A stretch of DNA of 36,531 nucleotides. Origin: Litorimonas sp964435725 (GTDB lineage: Bacteria > Pseudomonadota > Alphaproteobacteria > Caulobacterales > Maricaulaceae). The translations under genes were made by a program, and so were the position numbers. The stretch is taken from contig CAYTAJ010000017.1 of assembly GCA_964435725.1 (NCBI GenBank), positions 1 through 36,531 on the forward strand, given 5' to 3'. This document shows, in pieces, positions 23,417 through 30,613 of this stretch. The notes under the pieces are model-generated. The model did no database searches and was not told the DNA's origin. It saw nothing but the letters and a program-made list of their open reading frames with translations. Numbering within the stretch: the first letter of the stretch is position 1; each line of letters opens with the position of its first letter.

Positions 23417-24385
23417 ATGAACGATAACGTTCACCATAAAGTACTTATCATTGGGTCAGGACCGGCAGGTTATACGGCGGCCGTTTACGCGGCACGCGCA
23501 ATGCTTGAACCTGGTATCGTCGCGGGGCTCCAACCTGGCGGTCAATTGACCATTACCACAGATGTTGAGAACTATCCGGGCTTTCCAGAAATTATGGGGC
23601 CAGAGCTTATGGATAAATTTAAAGAGCACGCTTTAAAATTTGGCACGGCCTTTTACGAAGATACAATTCTTGATGTCGATTTTTCCAAACGCCCATTTAC
23701 CATGAAGGGCGATAGCGGCACCACTTACACAGCAGATGCGGTGATTATTGCCACTGGCGCGCAAGCCAAGTGGCTAGGCCTTCCTTCCGAAGATAAATTC
23801 CAAGGCTTTGGAGTTTCTGCGTGTGCAACATGCGACGGATTTTTCTACCGCAATAAAGAGGTCGTCGTCGTCGGTGGTGGTAATACGGCTGTTGAAGAAG
23901 CTTTGTTCCTCACAAATTTCGCGTCTAAAGTTACATTAGTCCATCGACGGGACACATTACGCGCTGAAAAAATCTTACAAGAACGTCTTTTTAACAATGA
24001 AAAAGTTGAGGTACTTTGGGATACAACACTCGAAGAAATTCTAGGTGATGAAGACCCGCTGGGTGTTACGGGTGTGCGCCTCAAGAGCACGAAAACGGGC
24101 GAAGAGTTTACGCGTGATACGCATGGCGTGTTTATCGCTATTGGACACAAACCCTCTACGCAAATCTTCGAAGGTCATGTTGCTATGAATGAAGGTGGGT
24201 ATATTACGACAGCACCGGATAGTACAGCCACCAACATACCCGGCGTATTCGCGACTGGTGATGTGTCTGATGAAATCTATCGACAAGCTGTGACAGCGGC
24301 AGGTCTCGGTTGTATGGGCGCCTTGGAAGCCGAGCGGTTCTTAGCTGAGGAAGCTGCACATACCACTCAGGAAGCTGCGGAATAA
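23417..24385 (+). CDS. trxB: Thioredoxin reductase
   Basis: This 322-residue FAD/NADPH enzyme reduces thioredoxin in the cytoplasm. It has the FAD motif VLIIGSGPAGYTAAVYAARA, the redox-active CATC at residues 136-139, the NADPH motif VVVVGGGNTAVEEALFL followed by VTLVHRRD, and the C-terminal GVFATGDVSDEIYRQAVTAA. The start at 23417 (MNDNVHHK) has GAGG 8 nt upstream and gives the normal length. The in-frame ATG codons at 23351 and 23399 have weaker sites. The LysR gene begins immediately after the stop (TAAATG), the trxB-lsrB order known from Rhizobiales. Confidence 0.96.
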   Translation: MNDNVHHKVLIIGSGPAGYTAAVYAARAMLEPGIVAGLQPGGQLTITTDVENYPGFPEIMGPELMDKFKEHALKFGTAFYEDTILDVDFSKRPFTMKGDSGTTYTADAVIIATGAQAKWLGLPSEDKFQGFGVSACATCDGFFYRNKEVVVVGGGNTAVEEALFLTNFASKVTLVHRRDTLRAEKILQERLFNNEKVEVLWDTTLEEILGDEDPLGVTGVRLKSTKTGEEFTRDTHGVFIAIGHKPSTQIFEGHVAMNEGGYITTAPDSTATNIPGVFATGDVSDEIYRQAVTAAGLGCMGALEAERFLAEEAAHTTQEAAE

Positions 24386-25306
24386 ATGCCAAACACCCTC
24401 GATTGGGATAAGCTAAAAACCTTTCACGCTGCGGCGGAGCACGGGTCTCTTACGGCAGCGGCAGATGCTTTGAGAATATCTCAATCCGCTGTTTCACGAC
24501 AAATTACTGCGCTTGAGCAAGATCTCGATATTTCGCTCTTTCATCGTCACGCGCGGGGATTAACACTCACGGAACAAGGGCATATTCTCTATGAAGCCGC
24601 GCGGGAAATGTCGGCAAAAGTGGCTCTTGCGCGTTCTTCACTTTTGGACAGTCGAGAAAAGCCTCAAGGCTTACTACGCGTATCCTCCCCTATTTCTTTG
24701 GGGTCAAACTGGCTAACGTCTGTTTTGCCAGAGTTTATGGCAACTTATCCCGATATCGATGTACAGTTAATCCTTGAAGATGATGAACATGATTTGTCTG
24801 CGTTTGATGTCGACTGTGCTCTACGTCCCTGGCCGACGACTGAAGGCGACGTTATTGAACGCAAGCTTGGACAAATTACGCAAAGCATTTATGCCAGCCA
24901 TGGCTATCTGGCGACCTATGGTGCGCCAAGTTCCGCTGAAGACTTGGACAATCATAAAATTGTTGCGTTTGGCGATTTGATTCCTAAGAAATTACATAGT
25001 GCTAATTGGGTTCTTGATGTGGCCACTCATGAGAGACGCAAACCTGTCTTAAATGTCAACAATCTCCACGGTATAATGCGTGCTGCCGAGGCCGGTATAG
25101 GTTTAGCGGGACTACCGGATTATATGACTGTGTTATCAAGACGCCTTGTCAAAATTCTACCGTCTGTGTCGGGTGAACCTTTTGATCTGTTCTTTGTCTA
25201 TCCGACGGAGCTGCGCGGTTCCGTTAGAGCAAAAGTTTTTCGTGAATTTTTACAAAGAGCCACACGAAGTTGGAAGGCTTCGCCGCCAACACCTCCAAAG
25301 GTATAA
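24386..25306 (+). CDS. lsrB: LysR-type regulator of the LsrB/VtlR group
   Basis: This 306-residue LysR-type transcriptional regulator starts with a winged helix-turn-helix (LDWDKLKTFHAAAEHGSLT, then ISQSAVSRQITALEQDL and FHRHARGLTLTEQG). This pattern is typical of the LsrB/VtlR group of Rhizobiales. An effector-binding domain of about 200 residues follows. In Sinorhizobium, LsrB affects oxidative stress and lipopolysaccharide genes; in Brucella and Agrobacterium, VtlR activates AbcR small RNAs. The gene is fused end to start with trxB (TAAATG). Just downstream lie a palindrome, a promoter and a candidate AbcR-like RNA. Orthology is inferred from motif similarity and position next to trxB. Confidence 0.88.
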   Translation: MPNTLDWDKLKTFHAAAEHGSLTAAADALRISQSAVSRQITALEQDLDISLFHRHARGLTLTEQGHILYEAAREMSAKVALARSSLLDSREKPQGLLRVSSPISLGSNWLTSVLPEFMATYPDIDVQLILEDDEHDLSAFDVDCALRPWPTTEGDVIERKLGQITQSIYASHGYLATYGAPSSAEDLDNHKIVAFGDLIPKKLHSANWVLDVATHERRKPVLNVNNLHGIMRAAEAGIGLAGLPDYMTVLSRRLVKILPSVSGEPFDLFFVYPTELRGSVRAKVFREFLQRATRSWKASPPTPPKV

Positions 25307-25337
25307 ACACCTAAGATTGTTTGAATTTTCCAAGAGT

Positions 25338-25353
25338 TATGCGTTTATGCATA
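25338..25353. promoter_or_regulatory. LysR-type operator candidate upstream of the small RNA
   Basis: TATGC (25338-25342) and GCATA (25349-25353) are a perfect inverted repeat with a 6-nt spacer. Its centre is about 50 nt before the predicted start of the downstream RNA and 39 nt after the lsrB stop. LysR regulators bind such dyads near -50 to -65, so it may be the LsrB/VtlR site. This is inference. Confidence 0.4.
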
Positions 25354-25359
25354 GGTCCT

Positions 25360-25389
25360 TTGCGGCGTTAGCTGTTCTCAAAATAGAAT
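25360..25389 (+). promoter_or_regulatory. Promoter candidate for the AbcR-like small RNA
   Basis: TTGCGG (25360-25365) and TAGAAT (25384-25389) are spaced by 18 nt. The -10 box matches well and the -35 box moderately, as expected for an activated promoter. The predicted transcript start is near 25396. Confidence 0.45.
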
Positions 25390-25395
25390 TATTGC

Positions 25396-25528
25396 TTAGA
25401 TAGACCTCACGAAACACGGCACGTCCTCCCCTTTTGTGGCCCTGTTTTTACCGCATACAGTTCTCCCCGATTTGTATAGCGAAGACTTAGTACCGGGCTG
25501 AGATTTTCTCTCAGACCCGGTTTTTTTT
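25396..25528 (+). ncRNA. Candidate AbcR-like (alpha-r15 type) trans-acting small RNA
   Basis: Three consecutive hairpins are visible. Stem 1 pairs AAACA, GGC and AC (25412-25422) with GT, GCC and TGTTT (25436-25447), with one mismatch and one bulge; its 13-nt loop 25423-25435 contains CCTCCCC. Stem 2 pairs CGC and ATACA (25452-25459) with TGTAT and GCG (25473-25481), with one bulged A; its 13-nt loop 25460-25472 contains CTCCCC. Stem 3 is a strong terminator with eight T. Two looped CUCCC-type anti-Shine-Dalgarno motifs followed by a terminator are the hallmark of AbcR1/AbcR2, Hfq-dependent RNAs that repress ABC-transporter mRNAs in Rhizobiales and are controlled by VtlR/LsrB. The gene lies directly after an lsrB/vtlR homologue. 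The 5' end is predicted, not measured; the length is about 130 nt. No open reading frame of note is present. Confidence 0.65.
25492..25528 (+). terminator. Strong intrinsic terminator (end of small RNA / lsrB)
   Basis: ACCGGG pairs with CCCGGT and, inside, TGAGA pairs with TCTCA around TTTTC, giving an 11-bp stem with a small internal loop. A run of eight T follows at 25521-25528. It also isolates the histidine kinase gene from lsrB transcription. Confidence 0.92.
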
Positions 25529-25594
25529 CGCGCTTTATTAACTTTAATACACCATATTGATGTTTTCTTAGCTAAAGATGAATAACTGGGAAGC

Positions 25595-28153
25595 ATGGAC
25601 GATATCGAATTACAAAATAAGTCATCCAAGAATATGGATGATCAAATAGCGCCGGAGTATCGTGAATTATTCCTTGATATGTTGTGTAAGCATCTTGATA
25701 TCGGTGTATCAATTTTAGATGAAAATCTAACTTACCAATTTATATCAAGCGCGGCGTACGATCAATTAAAGCTCAACCCGAAAGAACTAAAGGTTGGGGA
25801 CCCACTCTCACATTGTCACGAACTTCTCCTCAAAAATGGGATGTTAACCCCCAAAATTATTGAAAAAAATAAACTCTCTCAAAGCAATCAGGCTATAAAG
25901 ACTGGGCAAGGAGATGGCGATGTCAGCCACGTTGTCAAATTAGGCGATGGGAGCACACAAAGACACGTTCGAAAATCATTGCCAAACAAATTTACAATCT
26001 CAATTTCTGAAGATGTAAGCGAACTTGTCGAGAAAGCTACTATGCTCGAAAAGTCTCTCGCCGTTGGTATGGCTGGTTATTGGATTTATGATTTCCGGAC
26101 GAAACACTATCAACTCAGCGAGTCGCTTAAATCCGTCTTACCAAGGGAGCTTGTAAGCAATATTAACAAGCGTGGAATCCTATCCATTGTTCACCCAGAT
26201 GATCGCAATGAAATACGTGAAGCGCTACGACAAATGACGCATACTGGAGATAAATTTCGTGTTGTTGGTCGAGGCATTACAATCAAAGATAGAACAGTTT
26301 GGACTCGTACATTGGCTGAGCTCGTCCGGGATCCGTCCGGCAAACCCATACAAATATGGGCTTTTGTCAAAGACATTACTGAAGAAAAAAAACAAGCCGA
26401 GGCTTTGGAGAAAGCTAAAGATGACGCGATTGCTGCCAGTATTGCGAAATCCGAATTCCTTGCCAATATGAGCCACGAAATTCGGACGCCAATGAACGGA
26501 ATATTGGGAATGGCTGAATTATTGGCTGGGTCAGATATTGACGAAAAACAGCGCGATTTCGTGAATGTTATCAACAATAGCGCCTCTGCTTTGCTCACGA
26601 TAATTAATGATATTCTAGACTTTTCAAAAATTGAGGCACGGGCCCTGGAACTCGACCCGATGCCATTTGATCTCAAGTCAGCCATCAATGATGTTACAGC
26701 ACTATTGATAACCAAGGCTCAAGAAAAAGACCTTGAACTCGTTATCAATTACCCCCCAAAATTGCCTCAGCATTTCATTGGTGATGGGGGTCGCATTCGC
26801 CAGATACTCACAAATCTTATAGGAAACGCGATTAAGTTCACAGATGAAGGCCACATTACAGTAACAGTCAATATATCTGAACCGCATGAAGGAAAATGCA
26901 TAACACGCGTTGATGTCACCGATACCGGCATTGGTATTCCTGAAGATAAAGTCGATCACATTTTCGATAAGTTTACACAAGCAGATGGCTCAACTACGCG
27001 GCTTTACGGGGGCACAGGACTAGGGCTTGCGATTACAAAAAGTATCGTTGAAATGATGGGAGGTCGTGTTGGTCTCACTTCGAAACTTGGTGAAGGGTCA
27101 ACTTTCTCTATTACACTACCCTTACCCCTTGATAAAGAACACAAACCCGTTCAACTCGACATCAAGTCCATTCAAGGAAAGCGTGCCCTAATCATTGATG
27201 ATATTGGTGTAAATCGCCAAGTTTTATCCGAACAATTACAGAGCTGGGGATTAAAAACAAACTGTGTTGAAAATGGCATTGAAGGCATAGAAGCACTCAA
27301 AAATGCTCAAGGACAATCCACACCTTTTGACATCGTTGTTTTGGATTACCTCATGCCTGGTATGAATGGTCAGGAATGGGCGCAAATGGTCAGCACTAAT
27401 AGAACTCTGAAATGCCCGCCCATTATTATGTTATCATCTTGTGACCAACCAGTATCCAGTTTGGAACTACAGAAAATTGGTATCGTCAGTCACAATGTCA
27501 AACCCGTCCGCGAAGCGCGGCTTCATGAAGTTATCGTGAATGCAATTGGCGAGGCCACAGCACAAAATAACACCAAGACCAAAAAAGAGACATCATTAAA
27601 TTTGGAGGAAAATATGGACCTTGTTGAATCTATGACAGCAAAACTTATGCAGACAGAAACAAAGCTGACTCCACCTCAAAATACAAAAGCAGAGACGCCG
27701 GCTCCGGAAGTTGAGGAATCTAGCAAAAACGAAAGTATCAGTCAGAAAATTCCGATTCTCGTGGCTGAGGATTTTGCCCTAAACCAAGATGTTGTCCGTT
27801 TGATGTTATCAGATTCACGCTTCGAACCTGTTTTTGCTGATAATGGCAAAGAGGCCGTAGAGGCCTATAAGGCAAACCCCAATCGATACCCGGCCATATT
27901 AATGGATGTGTCAATGCCGGTTATGGATGGTTATGAAGCGTCGCGATTGATTAAACAGTTCCAAAAAGACAATGGATTAGCATTCACACCGATTATCGCG
28001 CTAACAGGTCACGCCCTTAAGAATGATCGACAAGCCTGTTTAGATGCGGGTATGGACGATTATCTAACAAAACCTGTAAAACAAACCGAGCTTTTTGAGC
28101 GTTTAGAGCATCATACAAAAACGTCGGCCATTAATCTGGCTGTTGCGAGTTAG
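25595..28153 (+). CDS. Soluble hybrid histidine kinase with two receiver domains
   Basis: This 852-residue protein has no membrane segment. Two PAS-like sensor regions (about 20-150 and 155-270; the second has IVHPDDRNEIREAL and VKDITEEKKQ) lead through a short coiled coil to HisKA with phospho-acceptor His294 in MSHEIRTPMNG. The ATPase domain shows NLIGNAIKFTDEG, DTGIGIPEDK and GTGLGLAI. Receiver 1 has IIDD, the phospho-acceptor Asp584 in VVLDYLMPG and Lys in NVKP. A Thr/Pro/Glu linker leads to receiver 2, with AEDFALNQ, Asp771 in LMDVSMP and Lys in TKPV. There is no HPt domain, so a separate phosphotransferase must act. The signal and output are unknown. TGGGAAG precedes the ATG. Its last 4 nt overlap the convergent aminotransferase gene. 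Confidence 0.93.
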   Translation: MDDIELQNKSSKNMDDQIAPEYRELFLDMLCKHLDIGVSILDENLTYQFISSAAYDQLKLNPKELKVGDPLSHCHELLLKNGMLTPKIIEKNKLSQSNQAIKTGQGDGDVSHVVKLGDGSTQRHVRKSLPNKFTISISEDVSELVEKATMLEKSLAVGMAGYWIYDFRTKHYQLSESLKSVLPRELVSNINKRGILSIVHPDDRNEIREALRQMTHTGDKFRVVGRGITIKDRTVWTRTLAELVRDPSGKPIQIWAFVKDITEEKKQAEALEKAKDDAIAASIAKSEFLANMSHEIRTPMNGILGMAELLAGSDIDEKQRDFVNVINNSASALLTIINDILDFSKIEARALELDPMPFDLKSAINDVTALLITKAQEKDLELVINYPPKLPQHFIGDGGRIRQILTNLIGNAIKFTDEGHITVTVNISEPHEGKCITRVDVTDTGIGIPEDKVDHIFDKFTQADGSTTRLYGGTGLGLAITKSIVEMMGGRVGLTSKLGEGSTFSITLPLPLDKEHKPVQLDIKSIQGKRALIIDDIGVNRQVLSEQLQSWGLKTNCVENGIEGIEALKNAQGQSTPFDIVVLDYLMPGMNGQEWAQMVSTNRTLKCPPIIMLSSCDQPVSSLELQKIGIVSHNVKPVREARLHEVIVNAIGEATAQNNTKTKKETSLNLEENMDLVESMTAKLMQTETKLTPPQNTKAETPAPEVEESSKNESISQKIPILVAEDFALNQDVVRLMLSDSRFEPVFADNGKEAVEAYKANPNRYPAILMDVSMPVMDGYEASRLIKQFQKDNGLAFTPIIALTGHALKNDRQACLDAGMDDYLTKPVKQTELFERLEHHTKTSAINLAVAS

Positions 28154-29346
28154 TTTAAGTCTAAACAAAAATTCCTTATGCGAGCGCAGGCCTCTTTCAG
28201 TAAGGCCGGGTCAGCCGCATAAGATAAACGCAGATGACCGGGAGCGTAAAAGGCTGAACCGGGGACAAGGGCCACACCCGTTTTTTCCAAAAGCGCCATG
28301 CCAAAGGCCGTGTCGTCAGAAAATTGGCCCGAAGAGAGAAAATCGGAGCAGTCGAAAAAAGCATAAAATGCCCCCTCTGGCATTCGACAGCTGAACCCCT
28401 GAATATCATTTAATTTTGCAACAACATCTTGCCGTCGGGCGTCATATGCTTGGCGGGCGAAGTGAATAAAATCTTGCGGGCCATTAAGTGCGGAGACAGC
28501 CGCCCATTGAGAAATAGACGCCGGGTTTGAAGTCGTCTGCCCCATATATTTGGCCATGGCTTTAATCATCCAGTCCGGCCCACCCGCATAACCTATTCGC
28601 CATCCCGTCATTGCATAGGCTTTTGACACACCATTCATTGTAAGTATGCGTGACTTCAGATCCGGTGCGACCGATGCCATCGTGGCGAAGACAAAATCAT
28701 CATAAATCAGATGCTCATAAATATCGTCACAAAGAATAAGGATGTTAGGATGACGTCGCAACACCTCAGCCAGTTCTGATAATTCATCAACCGTGTAAGC
28801 AGACCCTGTGGGATTTGAAGGCGAATTGAGCATCAACCATTTTGTCTTTGGCGTGATAGCCGCTTCAAGAGCTTCGGCACTTAAACGAAAGTTAGAGCTT
28901 CCATCACATAAAATAACCTTTGGGGTGCCTCCCAATAGCTGAACCATCCCGGGATATGAAACCCAGCAAGGTGCAGGGATAATAACGTCATCCCCCGGAT
29001 TGAGCGTCACAGCCAAAGCATTGAAAATGACAGCCTTTCCACCAGGCGAGACATTTATTTCATTGGTCTTGTATTCTAAATTATTCTCGCGCTTGAATTT
29101 TAATGAAATCGCCTCTTTTAGTTCCGGAATCCCATCGACAGCCGTATATCGTGTTTTCCCCTCTTTTATCGCTTTTTCTGCGGCCTCTCCGATATGGGCT
29201 GGCGTATCAAAATCTGATTCCCCTGAAGATAATCCGATAACGTCACGTCCTTCTAATCTCATATCTCTAGCAAGCTGTGTAATCGCCATCGTCGCAGAAG
29301 GGGCAACGGAGCTAATTGAGTGAGATAAAAAAGGAGAGTCCAACAC
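28150..29346 (-). CDS. Class I PLP-dependent aminotransferase (aspartate aminotransferase type)
   Basis: This 398-residue fold-type I aminotransferase has SGESDFDTPAHI near the N-terminus, RYTAVDGIPELKEAI, the substrate/PLP motif SPSNPTG (Asn178), CDDIYEHLIYDD, the PLP-binding Lys242 in NGVSKAYAMTGWRIGY, and a C-terminal HLRLSYA with the carboxylate-binding Arg. It is closest in pattern to the AatA/AspC-type aspartate aminotransferase of alphaproteobacteria (subgroup I-gamma). It exchanges amino groups between aspartate and 2-oxoglutarate, and possibly prephenate. The start is GTG at 29346 with AAGG upstream. It is divergent from the EamA transporter, across a gap with an inverted repeat. Confidence 0.9.
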   Translation of the reverse strand: MLDSPFLSHSISSVAPSATMAITQLARDMRLEGRDVIGLSSGESDFDTPAHIGEAAEKAIKEGKTRYTAVDGIPELKEAISLKFKRENNLEYKTNEINVSPGGKAVIFNALAVTLNPGDDVIIPAPCWVSYPGMVQLLGGTPKVILCDGSSNFRLSAEALEAAITPKTKWLMLNSPSNPTGSAYTVDELSELAEVLRRHPNILILCDDIYEHLIYDDFVFATMASVAPDLKSRILTMNGVSKAYAMTGWRIGYAGGPDWMIKAMAKYMGQTTSNPASISQWAAVSALNGPQDFIHFARQAYDARRQDVVAKLNDIQGFSCRMPEGAFYAFFDCSDFLSSGQFSDDTAFGMALLEKTGVALVPGSAFYAPGHLRLSYAADPALLKEACARIRNFCLDLN

Positions 29347-29374
29347 GATATAGCCTTTTTAGAGTTCACACCGT

Positions 29375-29392
29375 CTCTAATCCCAATTAGAG
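29375..29392. repeat. Inverted repeat CTCTAAT-N4-ATTAGAG
   Basis: Perfect 7-bp arms with a CCCA spacer lie in the 96-bp divergent gap between the aminotransferase and the EamA transporter. The position is suited to a shared operator. Confidence 0.4.
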
Positions 29393-29442
29393 GCGAAAGC
29401 TATGGCAAAGCGTCTGACATATATTTTAGCGTCTCTTACATC

Positions 29443-30345
29443 ATGAGTGTCCGTGAATTTCTCGCATTGCTTTTGATCTGCACGATATGGGGCCTGCACT
29501 TCATTGTTATAAAGCTTGCTTTGAGTGAAGCGATTGACCCGCTCTTTTATGCAGCAACACGCATTACGCTTGTCGCCATCTTAACACTACCATGGCTACG
29601 CTGGCACACGGGGCAAATGCTTTGGGTTATCTTGGGCGGCCTTGGGTTTGGTGCATTCAATTACCTCTTTCTATTTACCGGACTAAATCTGACCACAGCT
29701 GCGGCAGGGGCTGTCGCAATCGAAATGTATGTCCCGTTCTCAATAATTTTATCAGTCATCTTTTTCAAAGAACGCATTGGGTTATGGCGCATATTCGGCA
29801 TAGTGATAGCCTTCCTTGGCGTTGTTATAATTGCAACCGCCAAGCCCGGAGAAGCCGTAGGCCCATATTATTTCGTCGGTATAATTTTGATGATGTGCGC
29901 GGCCATGAGTGAGGCAATAGCCGCAATTATCGTCAAGAAAATTAACGAAGTTGGACCATTACAACTTCTTTGCTGGTTTGCCATCATGGGTTCCTGTGTT
30001 CTTTGGCCAATGAGCTTTTGGCTTGAGAGCAATCAGAGCGAAGCCTTGGCAAGAGACACCCGCTTCGCTTTTTTCGGAGCCGTTTTATATTCAGCTGTTC
30101 TAGCCTCAATTGTCGCGCATGGTCTTTATTATTGGCTACTAAAGCGTCTTCCGATTCATACTATCGCGCCCTCGGGATTGATGACGGCCGTAGTTGCTGT
30201 TGCCGCTGCAGCATTAATCTTGAAAGAACCATTAACCGCTCGAATGATTGGCGGTGTTTTCCTCACACTCTTAGGAATAGCCATCATTCTTTATCGTAAC
30301 AGGCGAAAAGCAACCGCCATAGCACAGCCCATAATTAACGGGTAA
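29443..30345 (+). CDS. EamA/DMT family transporter
   Basis: This 300-residue membrane protein has ten likely helices in two EamA repeats. The first starts at LLLICTIWGLHFIVIKLAL, with GGLGFGAFNYLFLFTGL and TAAAGAVAIEMYVPFSIILS. The second covers the C-terminal half, with PSGLMTAVVAVAAAALILKEPLTARMIGG (shown only in part) and a basic tail. The family exports or imports small metabolites such as amino acids, so the neighbouring aminotransferase may hint at the substrate (inference only). It starts at ATG 29443 without a strong ribosome-binding site. Confidence 0.9.
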   Translation: MSVREFLALLLICTIWGLHFIVIKLALSEAIDPLFYAATRITLVAILTLPWLRWHTGQMLWVILGGLGFGAFNYLFLFTGLNLTTAAAGAVAIEMYVPFSIILSVIFFKERIGLWRIFGIVIAFLGVVIIATAKPGEAVGPYYFVGIILMMCAAMSEAIAAIIVKKINEVGPLQLLCWFAIMGSCVLWPMSFWLESNQSEALARDTRFAFFGAVLYSAVLASIVAHGLYYWLLKRLPIHTIAPSGLMTAVVAVAAAALILKEPLTARMIGGVFLTLLGIAIILYRNRRKATAIAQPIING

Positions 30346-30429
30346 AAATTCAAAAAAGAGGCGCTTTAAGGTCTTAATAATGCCTAATTTCCTTCTGATA
30401 GGAGAACTGTAGGAAATGAAAGACACACC

Positions 30430-30507
30430 ATGCGAAGCTATAGTTTTGAAAAATATACACTTCTAAGCGTTCTTTTCTTCGCCGCTTTGATTATGTTGTC
30501 GGCCTAA
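30430..30507 (+). CDS. Possible 25-residue single-helix membrane peptide
   Basis: An ATG at 30430 opens 25 codons. A charged start (MRSYSFEKYT) is followed by a hydrophobic stretch LLSVLFFAALIMLSA that could span the membrane, then TAA. It lies in the 268-bp gap between the EamA transporter and the Pro/Glu-rich protein. Upstream AGGAG and AAAG sequences are poorly placed, and an overlapping 16-codon frame starting at 30417 has the better site. The size and composition resemble known small membrane proteins, but it may be chance. Confidence 0.25.
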   Translation: MRSYSFEKYTLLSVLFFAALIMLSA

Positions 30508-30613
30508 AAGGCTTCATTGAGACGCTGTCCTGAACAAGATTTAACGCTTTAAACCCCCAATCCTCTGTGCCTGCCCTCTTGGCGCAGCGCCCCCTTCGGC
30601 TTATGGCTTAAAG

